NCBI GenBank assembly: GCA_963668365.1
Contig: OY764266.1
Coordinates: forward strand, 310,001 to 374,000
DNA from: VXNE01 sp963668365
GTDB taxonomy: Bacteria > Pseudomonadota > Gammaproteobacteria > Pseudomonadales > Azotimanducaceae
Direction: 5' to 3'
Length of the DNA stretch: 64,000 bases
The notes under the pieces are model-generated. The model did not search any database and was not told the DNA's origin. It was given only the letters and a program-made list of their open reading frames with translations. Made by a program: the position numbers and the translations under genes. Positions 52,464-61,261 of this stretch are shown in pieces. Position 1 is the first letter of the stretch. Every line of letters begins with the position of its first letter.

Positions 52464-53051
52464 CTACCGATTCTCCCGCTTCCACGCGACGACTGCCGCG
52501 CGCAAATCGGGAAAGTAGTCCTCGAAGTCGTCCATCAGGTCCGGTAGCTGCCCGCCGACGATGTCGTCGAGTTCGTCGGTGAGATGTGCAAGCCGCAAGC
52601 GCTTCAGAATATAGGTCATCGCGCGCAGCACCGTTTCGGGGTCGACGTAGCTCGCGAACAGGTCGGTGTCCCGGACGCGCTGGAAATACCTCCTCCCATG
52701 CTCCGGCAGGAACCGTTCGAACGCCCCGATAGCGTCGTACGCCAGCGCCGTGAATGTCGTCAGGTCCCCGATACCGTGACCGTCCCACCGCAATGCGAGA
52801 CAGTGGTCGGCGACGATGTCGAGCAATACCGGAGCGGGCCGGCGCAGCCTGGAGTCGAGTCGACGGACGCTCACGGCAATGCCGGGCAAGCCATTGCTCA
52901 CGGAGTCGATTCGGCGGTGCAGACGAATGCCTGCCCGAAGCGGCTCCGGCAGTTCGCTCGGCACAGGACCCTTGATGAAGTCGCCGATAAAGCCGCCCGC
53001 AATCAACCCCGGCTCCGGGTAGGCGAGCGCGCAGTGGGCGAGAAAATTCAC
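52464..53051 (-). CDS. acpH: acyl carrier protein phosphodiesterase
   Basis: AcpH removes 4'-phosphopantetheine from acyl carrier protein. The 195-residue product has the family opening MNFLAHCALAYPEPGLIAGG, the FIGDFIKGPVP metal segment, RLHRRIDSVSN and VADHCLALRW, with His and Asp ligands of the HD-like site. It overlaps the end of gshA by four bases and so is probably co-translated. Confidence 0.92.
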   Translation of the reverse strand: MNFLAHCALAYPEPGLIAGGFIGDFIKGPVPSELPEPLRAGIRLHRRIDSVSNGLPGIAVSVRRLDSRLRRPAPVLLDIVADHCLALRWDGHGIGDLTTFTALAYDAIGAFERFLPEHGRRYFQRVRDTDLFASYVDPETVLRAMTYILKRLRLAHLTDELDDIVGGQLPDLMDDFEDYFPDLRAAVVAWKRENR

Positions 53052-54634
53052 GCGCGCCGCGCGTCTGGCACCGGAACCTGTTCGTACCCCTTGCGCACCC
53101 GTGCGAGGTATTCGTCGAAGCTCCCGCGCTCGCTCGCTTCCCGTCGCCGTTGCGCGGCCAGCGATTCACGGCTCAGTCGTTCGAAGAACGCAATTCGCTC
53201 CGGAGTCAGGGAATTCTCGCAGTAATGGGCCTTGTGCGATGCCGACTGATGCAGCGTGAAGCGCCGGTAGGAGGTCCGCGCCTCGCGCATGCTGGTGAGA
53301 ACGCGCGCCGATGGCGTGACTTCCGGCCGCGCGACCTTGTCCCGCTGCGCGTCTACGGCCGCTCCCGCGTGGCCGTCGCCAGACACTTCGTCGATCAGGC
53401 CCGCAACGACGCCGCAGTCATCGAGCATTCGGATCGCCCATGCGGGACAGTTCACGGTGCCGCTGCCGTCGTCGAGCACCAGGTTCGGATCGCGGCCGCA
53501 GTCGACGATGGCGCGCTGATTGGCCTGGATGCGCGCGGATTCTTCCGGACTGTCCGGCGGACTGTCGCGGAGCAGGCACGCAAGCAGGAATACGTCAAGG
53601 AAGTGCGCGGTGAGCGCGTCGATTCCGGCGGGCAGAAAAGGATCGAGGTCCAGGCATCGCACTTCGACGTATTCGACGCCGCGGTCATTCAATGCGGCGA
53701 GGGGTTGTTCGCCGGAGCGTGTTCGCCGCTTGGGACGGATCGGGCTGTAGAACTCGTTCTCGATCTGCAGCAGCCCGGTGCCGAGCTGCTTGTATCCGCC
53801 CTTCGCATCGCGAAGGCCGATCGCCTCAAATGGCGGATAGGGAGTCGTCAACGCCTCCCACATGGTGGCCGAATAGTCTGCAAGGCTGTTGTACGAGACG
53901 TGCAGCGAAGACTGTGCGCTCGACTGATAGCCGAGCGGGCCCATCCTCAGCGCCGTGGCGTGGGGCAGGTACAGGGTTGTCTCGTCGAATCTCTCCAGGG
54001 CGTGCCGCCGCCCGGCCACGAAGGACGCGCAGACGGCGGGCGACGCGCCGAACAGGTAGATGAGAAGCCACGAGTCACGCCGAAAATTCCGGATGAGGTC
54101 AAAATAGGCGCGGGTCGGCGTATCGTCGTCGAGGGTTTCACCCCGCGCGGCGGCGATGACCGGCCACAGGGCGTCCGGCACCGAGAAGTTGTAGTGGATG
54201 CCGGAGATCGTCTGCATGACCCGACCGTAGCGATAGCCGAGTCCCCGCCGATAGATCGTCTTCATGCGGCCGATGTGGGACTTCCCGTAGCGCCCGAGCG
54301 GGACCGCATCGTCGGCGGTAAGCACGCACGGCATGCTGGCGGCCCATAGCAGTTCGTCATGCAAGTGTCGAAAGACGAAGCGATGGATATCGTCCAGTTC
54401 CGCGATGCACGCGGCGGCGCTCTCGTGCACACCGGTGATCAGTTCCGGCTGCGCTTCGCTGAAATCTGTCGTGATGTGCGGATGGGTGAGCGCCGAACCC
54501 AACGCGGGCGGATGCGGCGTCTGCGCAAGCGTCCCGCGCGGGGTCACCCGCAGACTTTCCTTTTCGACGCCGCGACGCAGGCGCGCGAGTTCCTCGCGGC
54601 CGCGCAAACCCCTGATCGCGTCGGAGCTAATCAC
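53048..54634 (-). CDS. gshA: glutamate-cysteine ligase
   Basis: GshA joins glutamate and cysteine, the first step of glutathione synthesis. The 528-residue protein is the gammaproteobacterial type: RRGVEKESLRVTPRGTLAQT at the N-terminus, ITTDFSEAQPELITG, MQTISGIHYNFSVPDALW and NEFYSPIRPKRRTRSGEQPL with ATP/metal residues, then VEVRCLDLDPFLPAGI. It starts 18 bases after the pckA stop, and the next gene acpH overlaps its end. Confidence 0.96.
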   Translation of the reverse strand: MISSDAIRGLRGREELARLRRGVEKESLRVTPRGTLAQTPHPPALGSALTHPHITTDFSEAQPELITGVHESAAACIAELDDIHRFVFRHLHDELLWAASMPCVLTADDAVPLGRYGKSHIGRMKTIYRRGLGYRYGRVMQTISGIHYNFSVPDALWPVIAAARGETLDDDTPTRAYFDLIRNFRRDSWLLIYLFGASPAVCASFVAGRRHALERFDETTLYLPHATALRMGPLGYQSSAQSSLHVSYNSLADYSATMWEALTTPYPPFEAIGLRDAKGGYKQLGTGLLQIENEFYSPIRPKRRTRSGEQPLAALNDRGVEYVEVRCLDLDPFLPAGIDALTAHFLDVFLLACLLRDSPPDSPEESARIQANQRAIVDCGRDPNLVLDDGSGTVNCPAWAIRMLDDCGVVAGLIDEVSGDGHAGAAVDAQRDKVARPEVTPSARVLTSMREARTSYRRFTLHQSASHKAHYCENSLTPERIAFFERLSRESLAAQRRREASERGSFDEYLARVRKGYEQVPVPDARRA

Positions 54635-54652
54635 GATGTGGCGGGCGGAGAC

Positions 54653-56215
54653 TCAGGTGACCTTCGGTCCCGCGTCGACGATCGCCCGATCGACATCGAA
54701 CTTCCGGAAGTTGTCGACGAACTTTCCGATCAGGCTTGCCGCAGCCGCATCGTATGCGGACCCGTCCGCCCAGGTATTGCGGGGATTCAGCAGCGCATCG
54801 TCGACACCCGGCACCGCGACGGGAATGTCGAGATTCAAACCCGGAAGGCGCGTGGTCGGGACATCGCGCAAATCGCCGGACTGGATCGCCGCCACAATCG
54901 ACCGTGTCACCGGAATGCTGAATCGCCTGCCGACACCGTAGCCGCCGCCGGTCCATCCCGTATTGACCAGGTACACCCGGGAGCCGAACTCGCTGATGCG
55001 CTTGATCAGGAGATCCGCGTACACGCGCGCCGGCCGCGGGAAGAACGCGGCGCCGAAACATGTCGAGAATGTCGCGGAGTAGGCCTCGTTCGAACCCATC
55101 ACCGTGGATCCGACCTGCGCCGTGTAGCCCGACAGGAAGTGATAGGCGGCGGCTTCCTTGGACAGCACGGCCACCGGCGGAAGCACACCGCTCACATCGC
55201 AGGCAAGAAAGATGATGGACTCCGGCTCGCCAGCGCGGTTCTCCGGCACTTTGGCCTCGATGTTGCCCAGGGGATAGCAGGCCCGCGTGTTCTCCGTAAT
55301 GGACGCGTCGGCAAAGTCGATCTGGCGCGTGACCGGGTCCATCACCACGTTCTCGACGATGGCGCCGAACGAAATCGCGTCGTAGATCACCGGCTCGTTC
55401 TCGCGCGTCAGGTCGATGCACTTGGCATAGCACCCGCCTTCGATATTGAACACTCCGCCCCTGGTCCAGCCATGTTCGTCGTCACCCACCAGAAGGCGCG
55501 TCGGGTCCGCCGACAGCGTCGTCTTGCCGGTACCGGACAGGCCGAAGAAAAGCGTCACATCGCCATTCGGACCGGCGCTCGCCGAGCAGTGCATCGGGAG
55601 AACGTCGCTGTCCGGGAGCAGGAAATTCTGAACGCCAAACAGCGATTTCTTCATCTCTCCCGCGTAACGCATCCCCGCGAGCAGCACCCGGCGGCGATCG
55701 AAATTGAGCATCACCGTCGCATCGCTGCGTGTACCGTCGCGCGTCGGCGAACAGATGAAATTCGGCGCGTTGACCACTTCCCACACCTCCTTCTCCTTCG
55801 GGTTGAAGGTGTCCGGCAGGATGAAAAGCGAACGCCCGAACAGCGCGTGCCACGCGTATTCCGTGGTAACCGCGATAGGCAGGTAGTGATTCGGATCGGC
55901 GCCGACGTGGAGGTGGGAAACGAACGTCTCCCGGTCCGCGAGGTGCGCCTGGACACGGTTCCACAAGGCGTCGAATACCGCGGGCCTTATCGGATGGTTG
56001 ATGGGTCCCCAGTCGACGAACGCGGACGCCGCCGGGCCGTCCACGATGAAGCGATCATCCGGCGAACGTCCGGTGCGTTTTCCGGTTTCGACAACGATTG
56101 CCCCGCTCGACGAAAGCCGGCCTTCGCCACGCAGAATGGCGATCTCAGCCAGCGTTGCGGGACTAAGGTCGTAGTAGGTTTCATTCCTGCCGGAAATGTC
56201 GATCTCGAGCGCCAT
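54653..56215 (-). CDS. pckA: phosphoenolpyruvate carboxykinase (ATP)
   Basis: PckA converts oxaloacetate and ATP to phosphoenolpyruvate for gluconeogenesis. The ATG at 56215 gives a 520-residue protein (MALEIDISGRNETYYDLSPA); an earlier in-frame ATG adds 12 poorly conserved residues. Motifs are the substrate loop GKRTGRSPDDRFIV, kinase-1a FFGLSGTGKTTLSAD, kinase-2 LLVGDDEHGW and the adenine site region IPVTRSIVAAIQSGDL. It lies upstream of gshA on the same strand. A 43-bp palindromic tandem repeat occupies its 5' side. Confidence 0.96.
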   Translation of the reverse strand: MALEIDISGRNETYYDLSPATLAEIAILRGEGRLSSSGAIVVETGKRTGRSPDDRFIVDGPAASAFVDWGPINHPIRPAVFDALWNRVQAHLADRETFVSHLHVGADPNHYLPIAVTTEYAWHALFGRSLFILPDTFNPKEKEVWEVVNAPNFICSPTRDGTRSDATVMLNFDRRRVLLAGMRYAGEMKKSLFGVQNFLLPDSDVLPMHCSASAGPNGDVTLFFGLSGTGKTTLSADPTRLLVGDDEHGWTRGGVFNIEGGCYAKCIDLTRENEPVIYDAISFGAIVENVVMDPVTRQIDFADASITENTRACYPLGNIEAKVPENRAGEPESIIFLACDVSGVLPPVAVLSKEAAAYHFLSGYTAQVGSTVMGSNEAYSATFSTCFGAAFFPRPARVYADLLIKRISEFGSRVYLVNTGWTGGGYGVGRRFSIPVTRSIVAAIQSGDLRDVPTTRLPGLNLDIPVAVPGVDDALLNPRNTWADGSAYDAAAASLIGKFVDNFRKFDVDRAIVDAGPKVT

Positions 56216-56300
56216 TGACAAGATCTTCAGTGGGTTTCGCGAATCATACACCTCCGTAGAACAACCGTCGTCGGAAGCGCAGCGACTGCGGGCGGGGCAG

Positions 56301-56410
56301 AGCCTTCAGCCGGGGAGCGCGAGGGGTGCCCCTCGCAAGAATCAGCCTTCAGCCGGGGAGCGCGAGGGGTGCCCCTCGCAAGAATCAGCCTTCAGCCGGG
56401 GAGCGCGAGG
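56301..56410. repeat. 43-bp tandem repeat, 2.6 copies, each with a perfect palindrome
   Basis: Copies run 56301-56343, 56344-56386 and 56387-56410 (partial). Each full copy contains GCGAGGGGTGCCCCTCGC (56319-56336 and 56362-56379), eight paired bases around a two-base loop. The array lies in the 213-base gap between the sulfatase stop and the pckA start, so in the transcript it would form two strong hairpins. No T-run follows on the minus strand, so it is not a standard terminator. Confidence 0.85.
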
Positions 56411-56428
56411 CCACGGCCGAGCGCCGGC

Positions 56429-57787
56429 TTATTCGCCAGCCGACTCCTGCTCGTGCAGACGCAACTGGCTCTCCCAGAAGGCCTCGGCTTCACGGTCCTC
56501 GACGGCCGGGTCGCAGATCTCGGCCAGGGCTGCCGAGAGTTCCTCCGCCTTCGGCGCGCGCGCTTCGTATTGGTTATCGAGTTCTTCCGGGTCGTTTCCG
56601 AGATCGAACAACTGGTCCGGCGCCTCGACGTTGTGGATCAGCTTCCAGTCGCCCCGGCGCACCATGAACGAGCCGGCACGGGTGCCGTGCCCGTGGTATT
56701 CGGCGAAGACCACCCGGTCCCGGTCGTCACTCGCCAATGTACCCAAGGGAGAGCCCAGCCAGTTCTCCGGCTGTTCCGCGCCCGTGAGCGAGAACACGCT
56801 GGACTGCAGGTCGTGCAGGTCTACGGGTGTCGCCACCCGCGCGCCCGATTCGAAGTCCGGGCCCGCAGCGATGCACGGAATCCGGGCGGCGTCCTCGAGC
56901 AGGGCGCACTTCCACCACAGCCCGAACTTGCCCAGCATCTCGCCGTGGTCCGAGGTGTAGACGACGTTGGTCGTGTCCTCGAGACCGGCCTCCCCGAGGG
57001 TGGACAACAGCCGCCCGAGTTGCTCGTCGATGAAGCTGACGCAGGCGTAGTAGCCCCGGCGTAGCCCGCGGACCTGCTCCTCCTCCACCTGCTCCAGCTC
57101 GAAGTGCCGGCGCAAGTCGACCGCGTAAGGGTGTTGGGCGGTCGCCGATTCGACGCCGTGTGCCGGCAGATCGCCCCGGTCGCGGTACTTGTCCCATAGC
57201 CGCCCGGTGCAGAAATGGGGAAAGTGCGGCTTCACCAGGTTGACGTAGAGGACCCAGGGACGATCCATTTCGGGAGCGCGTGTCCGAAGCCAGTCGACGG
57301 CCGCATCCATGTAGGTGACGTCGTTTCCCCACGGCGTGTCACGGGGACCGTACCCGTCGAGGCGCTTCGCTCCCCCCGGGCATACGGCAAGTGGGCGGCG
57401 GCTCTGGGCCTCGTAGAAGGCCGATGGGCCGTCGTTGGTCTCGATGGTCTCCGAGAATCCCAGTTCGGCAACCGGTCGATAGGCATGCACCTTGCCGACG
57501 AATACGGTGTGCACGCCCTGTTCGCCGAGCACGGCGCCGAGGCCTCGGGTTTCGGGCGGAATACCGAGCCGGTTGTTGCCGTAGGCCTTTACGGCGTGGA
57601 CCCGCTTGCCTGTCAGAAACGCGGAGCGGCTCGGCATGCAGAGCGGCGACGGGCAGTAGGCGTGCTCGTACAAGGTGCCGCTGTCGGCAAGCCACTGCAT
57701 GTTCGGCGTGTCGACGAAGTCGTGGCCGTAGGGCGACGAGTAGCGCGGATTGTGCTCGTCGGACATGAAGACGATGACGTTGGACAT
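56429..57787 (-). CDS. sulfatase family hydrolase
   Basis: A cytosolic type I sulfatase-like enzyme of 452 residues. The opening MSNVIVFMSDEHNPRYSSPY has the metal Asp pair, and the modification motif SPLCMPSRSAFLTG is a canonical C-x-P-x-R, where Cys becomes formylglycine. NVVYTSDHGEMLGKFGLWWK holds further metal and substrate residues. It resembles choline-sulfatase/heparan-type families of marine bacteria, but the substrate is not assigned. No genuine formylglycine-generating enzyme is present in the window. A palindromic repeat array starts 19 bases beyond its stop. Confidence 0.9.
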   Translation of the reverse strand: MSNVIVFMSDEHNPRYSSPYGHDFVDTPNMQWLADSGTLYEHAYCPSPLCMPSRSAFLTGKRVHAVKAYGNNRLGIPPETRGLGAVLGEQGVHTVFVGKVHAYRPVAELGFSETIETNDGPSAFYEAQSRRPLAVCPGGAKRLDGYGPRDTPWGNDVTYMDAAVDWLRTRAPEMDRPWVLYVNLVKPHFPHFCTGRLWDKYRDRGDLPAHGVESATAQHPYAVDLRRHFELEQVEEEQVRGLRRGYYACVSFIDEQLGRLLSTLGEAGLEDTTNVVYTSDHGEMLGKFGLWWKCALLEDAARIPCIAAGPDFESGARVATPVDLHDLQSSVFSLTGAEQPENWLGSPLGTLASDDRDRVVFAEYHGHGTRAGSFMVRRGDWKLIHNVEAPDQLFDLGNDPEELDNQYEARAPKAEELSAALAEICDPAVEDREAEAFWESQLRLHEQESAGE

Positions 57788-57844
57788 GACTTGCTTCCGG
57801 TTTCGAGAAGTTAGCGGAACGCGCCGTATCCTATCCCGACTGCA

Positions 57845-58216
57845 CTAGCGCCCCTTCAGTTGTTCCATTCGTCGTCGGTCCCGCTTCGACGGCCGGCCAT
57901 AGGACGTCTGCCGTCCGGCTGCGCGCCTTAGCGCCGCTTCCCGCTCGCGTTTCGCCATGGACGCCTCGGTTTCCCGGTACAGAGCGGAGGCCGCCGCCGC
58001 GCTTCCCCGCCGTTCCGCCACGGCTTCAACATGCACCGTGAAGTCATCCGGTCCGCGCCTGACATCCAACGTGTCACCGCACTTCACTTCCTTCGCCGCC
58101 TTCGCCCGTTTTCCGTTCAGCCGCACGTGTCCCCCGTCGATGGCCGTCTTTGCCCGCGAGCGGGTCTTGAAGAAACGTGCCGCCCACAGCCATTTGTCGA
58201 GGCGAACGGAGTTCAA
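57845..58216 (-). CDS. hslR: ribosome-associated heat shock protein Hsp15
   Basis: Hsp15 binds free 50S subunits carrying nascent chains and helps recycle stalled ribosomes. The likely start is a TTG at 58216 that overlaps the yrfG stop (TTGA), giving 123 residues: MNSVRLDKWLWAARFFKTRS, the S4 RNA-binding domain with GGHVRLNGKRAKAAKEVKCG, then a basic C-terminal tail (RPSKRDRRRMEQLKGR). A longer frame upstream is antisense to yrfG and is not supported. The hslR-yrfG pairing is standard in gammaproteobacteria. Confidence 0.9.
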   Translation of the reverse strand: MNSVRLDKWLWAARFFKTRSRAKTAIDGGHVRLNGKRAKAAKEVKCGDTLDVRRGPDDFTVHVEAVAERRGSAAAASALYRETEASMAKREREAALRRAAGRQTSYGRPSKRDRRRMEQLKGR

Positions 58217-58866
58217 AACGTCATGATCTCCCGGAAGTCGTCCAGCGCCGGAAACGGCAGCGCCGAGCGCTTCGGCGCCCGGGAGTCCGGTTGCGCCACG
58301 CAAAGCACCCGGCCGACACCGCTTTCCCGCGCCGCCGCCAGCACATCCGCGTCGTCGTCGATGAACAACGTGCGCGCTGGATCGTACGGGTCGTGCTGGT
58401 TCAGCGCCGACCAGAACTCTCCGCACTGCTTCGGGTGGCCGAACGCGTGCGCCGAATATTGGTCATCCAGTTCGGCGGTCAGGCCGAGCCGCGCGTCCTT
58501 CACTGCCAGGCTCTTGGGATGCGCGTTGGTGACGAGGACGGCGCGCCGGCCCGATGCCCGGACCGCGCGCAGAAACCGCGAGGCATTGGCGCGGTACTCG
58601 ATCAGGTGCGAGAGTTCCCGGTGCAATGCGACGATGTCGAGCCGCGAGTACCTGGACCAGTAGTCCAGAGAGTAATAGTCGAGCGACCGCGGCACGCCGC
58701 GCATGTGCGCATACAGGTGTTCGCGCGCGGTCGCCACGCCAATGCCGCGCGTCGCCGCCACCCTCTCGGGCAGGCGCTGGTTCCACAGGAAATTGTCGAA
58801 GTAGAGGTCGATGAGGGTACCGTCCATGTCCAGCAGGACGGTATCCACTTCCGGCCACTCAACCAT
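58213..58866 (-). CDS. yrfG: GMP/IMP nucleotidase YrfG-like HAD hydrolase
   Basis: The 217-residue protein is a HAD-superfamily phosphatase: motif I VLLDMDGTLIDLYFDN, motif II AVLVTNAHPKSLAV, motif III/IV TLFIDDDADVLAAA. YrfG of E. coli is a purine nucleotide 5'-phosphatase. The neighbours, hslR downstream and overlapping and cysQ divergent 50 bases away, match the gammaproteobacterial locus and support the assignment. Confidence 0.9.
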   Translation of the reverse strand: MVEWPEVDTVLLDMDGTLIDLYFDNFLWNQRLPERVAATRGIGVATAREHLYAHMRGVPRSLDYYSLDYWSRYSRLDIVALHRELSHLIEYRANASRFLRAVRASGRRAVLVTNAHPKSLAVKDARLGLTAELDDQYSAHAFGHPKQCGEFWSALNQHDPYDPARTLFIDDDADVLAAARESGVGRVLCVAQPDSRAPKRSALPFPALDDFREIMTF

Positions 58867-58916
58867 TCATGGATGGTATAGGATTTTTCTGATCCGGGAG
58901 AGAGAACGCTTGCTCC

Positions 58917-59738
58917 ATGAATCTGGCCGATGAACTGATCGACCTCGCGCGCCGGGCCGGCGACGCGATCATGCAGGTCTACGCGGGAGAATTCGAAGTA
59001 CAGACCAAGGAGGACGCGTCGCCCCTCACCGTTGCGGATCTGCGGGCGCACCGAGTCATCGTCGACGGACTGCGCCGCATGACGCCGGATCTGCCCATCG
59101 TCTCGGAAGAGACCGAACCTGCGGACTTCGAGGTGCGCCGGACCTGGGATCGATATTGGCTGGTGGACCCCCTCGACGGCACCAGGGAATTCGTGAACCG
59201 CAACGGCGACTTCACGGTGAACATCGCGCTGATCGATGCCAACCGGCCCGTGCTGGGCGTGGTCGGCGTGCCCGTGCGCGAAGAGGTGTTCTTCGGCGAT
59301 GTGGCCTCGGGAATCGCCTACAAGACCACGCGGGACGGCCGCGACGCGCTCACGACCCGCGCCGTTTCACAAGCGCAAGGGTTGACGGTCGTCGCAAGCC
59401 GCAGCCACGGAAGCGGCCGGCTGGAGCGATACCTGGACGCGCTGCGGGCCACCTTCGGCCGGGTCGACCGACAGTCCGTCGGCAGTTCCCTCAAGTTCTG
59501 CATGCTGGCCGAGGGTCTGGCGGACTTCTATCCGCGCCTCGGCCCCACGTCCGAGTGGGACACCGGGGCCGCACAGGCCGTGCTGACCGCGGCGGGCGGC
59601 GCCGTGCTTCGTTTCGACGGCTCCGAACTCGCGTACAACACCAAGGCGTCACTCCTGAATCCGGACTTTTTCTGCGTCGGCGATCCGTCTTTCCCATGGG
59701 CCGAACGTTTGCCTCCCGCAGAAGTCCGCCCTGACTGA
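58917..59738 (+). CDS. cysQ: 3'(2'),5'-bisphosphate nucleotidase CysQ
   Basis: CysQ hydrolyses PAP to AMP, removing the by-product of sulfate assimilation. The 273-residue product is of the inositol-monophosphatase fold: MNLADELIDLARRAGDAIMQ, SEETEP, the metal motif DPLDGTREFVNRNGDFTVNI and the C-terminal EWDTGAAQAVLTAAGG. A GGGAGAGAG ribosome site lies ahead of the ATG. It is divergent from yrfG and followed by the cupin array. Confidence 0.94.
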   Translation: MNLADELIDLARRAGDAIMQVYAGEFEVQTKEDASPLTVADLRAHRVIVDGLRRMTPDLPIVSEETEPADFEVRRTWDRYWLVDPLDGTREFVNRNGDFTVNIALIDANRPVLGVVGVPVREEVFFGDVASGIAYKTTRDGRDALTTRAVSQAQGLTVVASRSHGSGRLERYLDALRATFGRVDRQSVGSSLKFCMLAEGLADFYPRLGPTSEWDTGAAQAVLTAAGGAVLRFDGSELAYNTKASLLNPDFFCVGDPSFPWAERLPPAEVRPD

Positions 59739-59742
59739 CCAC

Positions 59743-59771
59743 TGGCGAGTCGCCACCCTCGCGACTATGCT
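59743..59771 (+). promoter_or_regulatory. putative promoter of the first cupin gene
   Basis: TGGCGA, 17 bases, TATGCT. The block TCGCGACTATGCTCAT recurs with the same spacing before the second cupin gene, which supports function. Confidence 0.4.
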
Positions 59772-59802
59772 CATCACCTGGGGAAGACTGGGGAGATCCA
59801 AC

Positions 59803-60486
59803 ATGGCCGAACCACAGCAGCGCGTCGAGGAACAACCGCAGAAACAGACGCAGAAACAGATGCGCAGACGCTACGTTTCCGAACGCGGGCCATTCGAGAT
59901 ACGCGCCAATCCCGAAATCAATCAACCTCGCCCGAAGGGCACGACGAACGAATCCCGCGCGCTGCAGATCTTCGAACACAGCGACCTGGCAGAGAAGTAC
60001 GGGGAGGCGCCTGTCCGGGAGAAGATCATCGAGATGCACAAGGCATTGGCGGGGGGTCTCACCTCGACCTCGTTGTTCGCCCAGCGTGACACGCCAGGCG
60101 GCATGACCCTGTCCCACGTGTGGATGGGGGCCAATTTCCTTATCTATCGCCATAGTCATCCCCGGGGCGGGGACTGCCTCTACTACGTGGTCGCGGGCGA
60201 AGTCTCCCTCGGTCGGCGCAAACTGCGAGCCGGTTCCGTGGTCTTCCTGCCGAGCGGCATGCCGTACAAGTTCAGGGCCGGGCCCGCGGGCGCCGAAGTG
60301 CTCGAATTTCGGGCCGGCGGCGGCGATCCGAACGCCCCCGGCCTGAAGCTCGAGGAGCACTCGCTGGAATCGCTTCAGCAGCTCATCGACGAAGGGAAGG
60401 CGCACCGGCACGAATGGGTCGTGCCCGAGAGAATCGGCGATACGGCGTTGCGCCAGGCGGAGGTGGATGCGCAGGCCGACGAATAG
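59803..60486 (+). CDS. cupin-domain protein, tandem paralogue 1
   Basis: A 227-residue cytosolic protein of unassigned function. The N-terminal 30 residues are charged and variable; then RRRYVSERGPFEIRANPEIN, a block shared by all copies, a helical segment (SDLAEKYGEAPVREKIIEMH) and a single cupin barrel. Cupin motif 1 is YRHSHPRGGDCLYYVVAGEV (H-x-H with Asp where Glu is common) and motif 2 is GSVVFLPSGMPYKFRAGPAG, where the usual His is Tyr. The tail DEGKAHRHEWVVPERIGDTA is also shared. Metal binding by the two His is likely; dioxygenase, isomerase or sensor roles are possible. It follows cysQ after 64 bases and has its own promoter-like sequence. Confidence 0.8.
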   Translation: MAEPQQRVEEQPQKQTQKQMRRRYVSERGPFEIRANPEINQPRPKGTTNESRALQIFEHSDLAEKYGEAPVREKIIEMHKALAGGLTSTSLFAQRDTPGGMTLSHVWMGANFLIYRHSHPRGGDCLYYVVAGEVSLGRRKLRAGSVVFLPSGMPYKFRAGPAGAEVLEFRAGGGDPNAPGLKLEEHSLESLQQLIDEGKAHRHEWVVPERIGDTALRQAEVDAQADE

Positions 60487-60523
60487 CGCCACGAAGACCG
60501 TCTTCCCCGCCCAAGCCCGCCGA

Positions 60524-60552
60524 TTGCCGGTCGCCGTCGTCGCGACTATGCT
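60524..60552 (+). promoter_or_regulatory. putative promoter of the second cupin gene
   Basis: TTGCCG, 17 bases, TATGCT, a near-consensus spacing. It is aligned with the corresponding sequence ahead of the first copy and duplicated with the gene. Confidence 0.45.
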
Positions 60553-60582
60553 CATACGCGTAGGAACAAAACGGCTACTCCC

Positions 60583-61260
60583 ATGGCTGAACCGCAAGAA
60601 CAACCCGTAGAGCAATCTCGCACGAGGCCCGTCCGGGAACCGCGCAGACGTTACATCTCCGAACGCGGCCCGTTCGAGATACGCGCCAACCCCACCCTCA
60701 ACCGACCCCGCGTGCGCGGCACCGTCGACAGGGCGCGTGTGCTCGAAAACTACGAGCAAAGCCCCCTGGCCGAGAAATACGGCGAGGCGGGCCACGAAAA
60801 GATGGTCGAGATGGCGCACGCAACGGCGGGAGGCATCACTTCGACACGACTGTTCGAACAGGACGCGCCCAACGGCATGCGCCTGTCCCACGTGTGGATG
60901 GGGGCCAATTACCAGCTATCCCGCCACAGTCATCCGAAGTTCGGGGACTGCCTCTACTGCGTGGTCGCCGGTGAAATCTACCTGGGTTCGCGCAGACTGG
61001 GGGCTGGCTCCGTCATATTCCTGCCGGAGGGCATGCCGTACAAGTTCAGAGCGGGACCCGCAGGTGCCGAAGTGCTCGAGTATCGAGCCGATGGCGAAGG
61101 CGACAAGAATGCTCCTCTCATCAAGCTTGCGGAGGACTCTCTCGAAGCGATCCAGCAGATCATCGACGCGGGCAAGGCTCACCAGCACGAGTGGGAAGCT
61201 CCCGAGCGGTGCGGCGACACGGCAATTCGCCAGGCAAAGGTGGATGGGAGAACGGAATAG
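60583..61260 (+). CDS. cupin-domain protein, tandem paralogue 2
   Basis: A 225-residue paralogue of its neighbours: MAEPQEQPVEQSRTRPVREP, then the shared RRRYISERGPFEIRANPTLN block, cupin motif 1 SRHSHPKFGDCLYCVVAGEI and motif 2 GSVIFLPEGMPYKFRAGPAG. It is the most divergent of the three in the cupin barrel (for example GRDGEGDKNAP-like variation near the end and NYEQSPLAEKYGEAGHEKMV). It has its own promoter-like sequence and is separated from copy 1 by 96 bases, but from copy 3 by only one base, so copies 2 and 3 are co-transcribed. Confidence 0.8.
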   Translation: MAEPQEQPVEQSRTRPVREPRRRYISERGPFEIRANPTLNRPRVRGTVDRARVLENYEQSPLAEKYGEAGHEKMVEMAHATAGGITSTRLFEQDAPNGMRLSHVWMGANYQLSRHSHPKFGDCLYCVVAGEIYLGSRRLGAGSVIFLPEGMPYKFRAGPAGAEVLEYRADGEGDKNAPLIKLAEDSLEAIQQIIDAGKAHQHEWEAPERCGDTAIRQAKVDGRTE

Positions 61261-61261
61261 C

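Noticed and set aside
54359..56218. Plus-strand open frame of 619 codons opposite pckA
   Set aside because: It is antisense to pckA and the start of gshA, with no recognisable protein features.
56319..56379. The two palindromes as intrinsic terminators for the sulfatase gene
   Set aside because: Strong hairpins but no T-run follows on the minus strand; recorded as repeat units.
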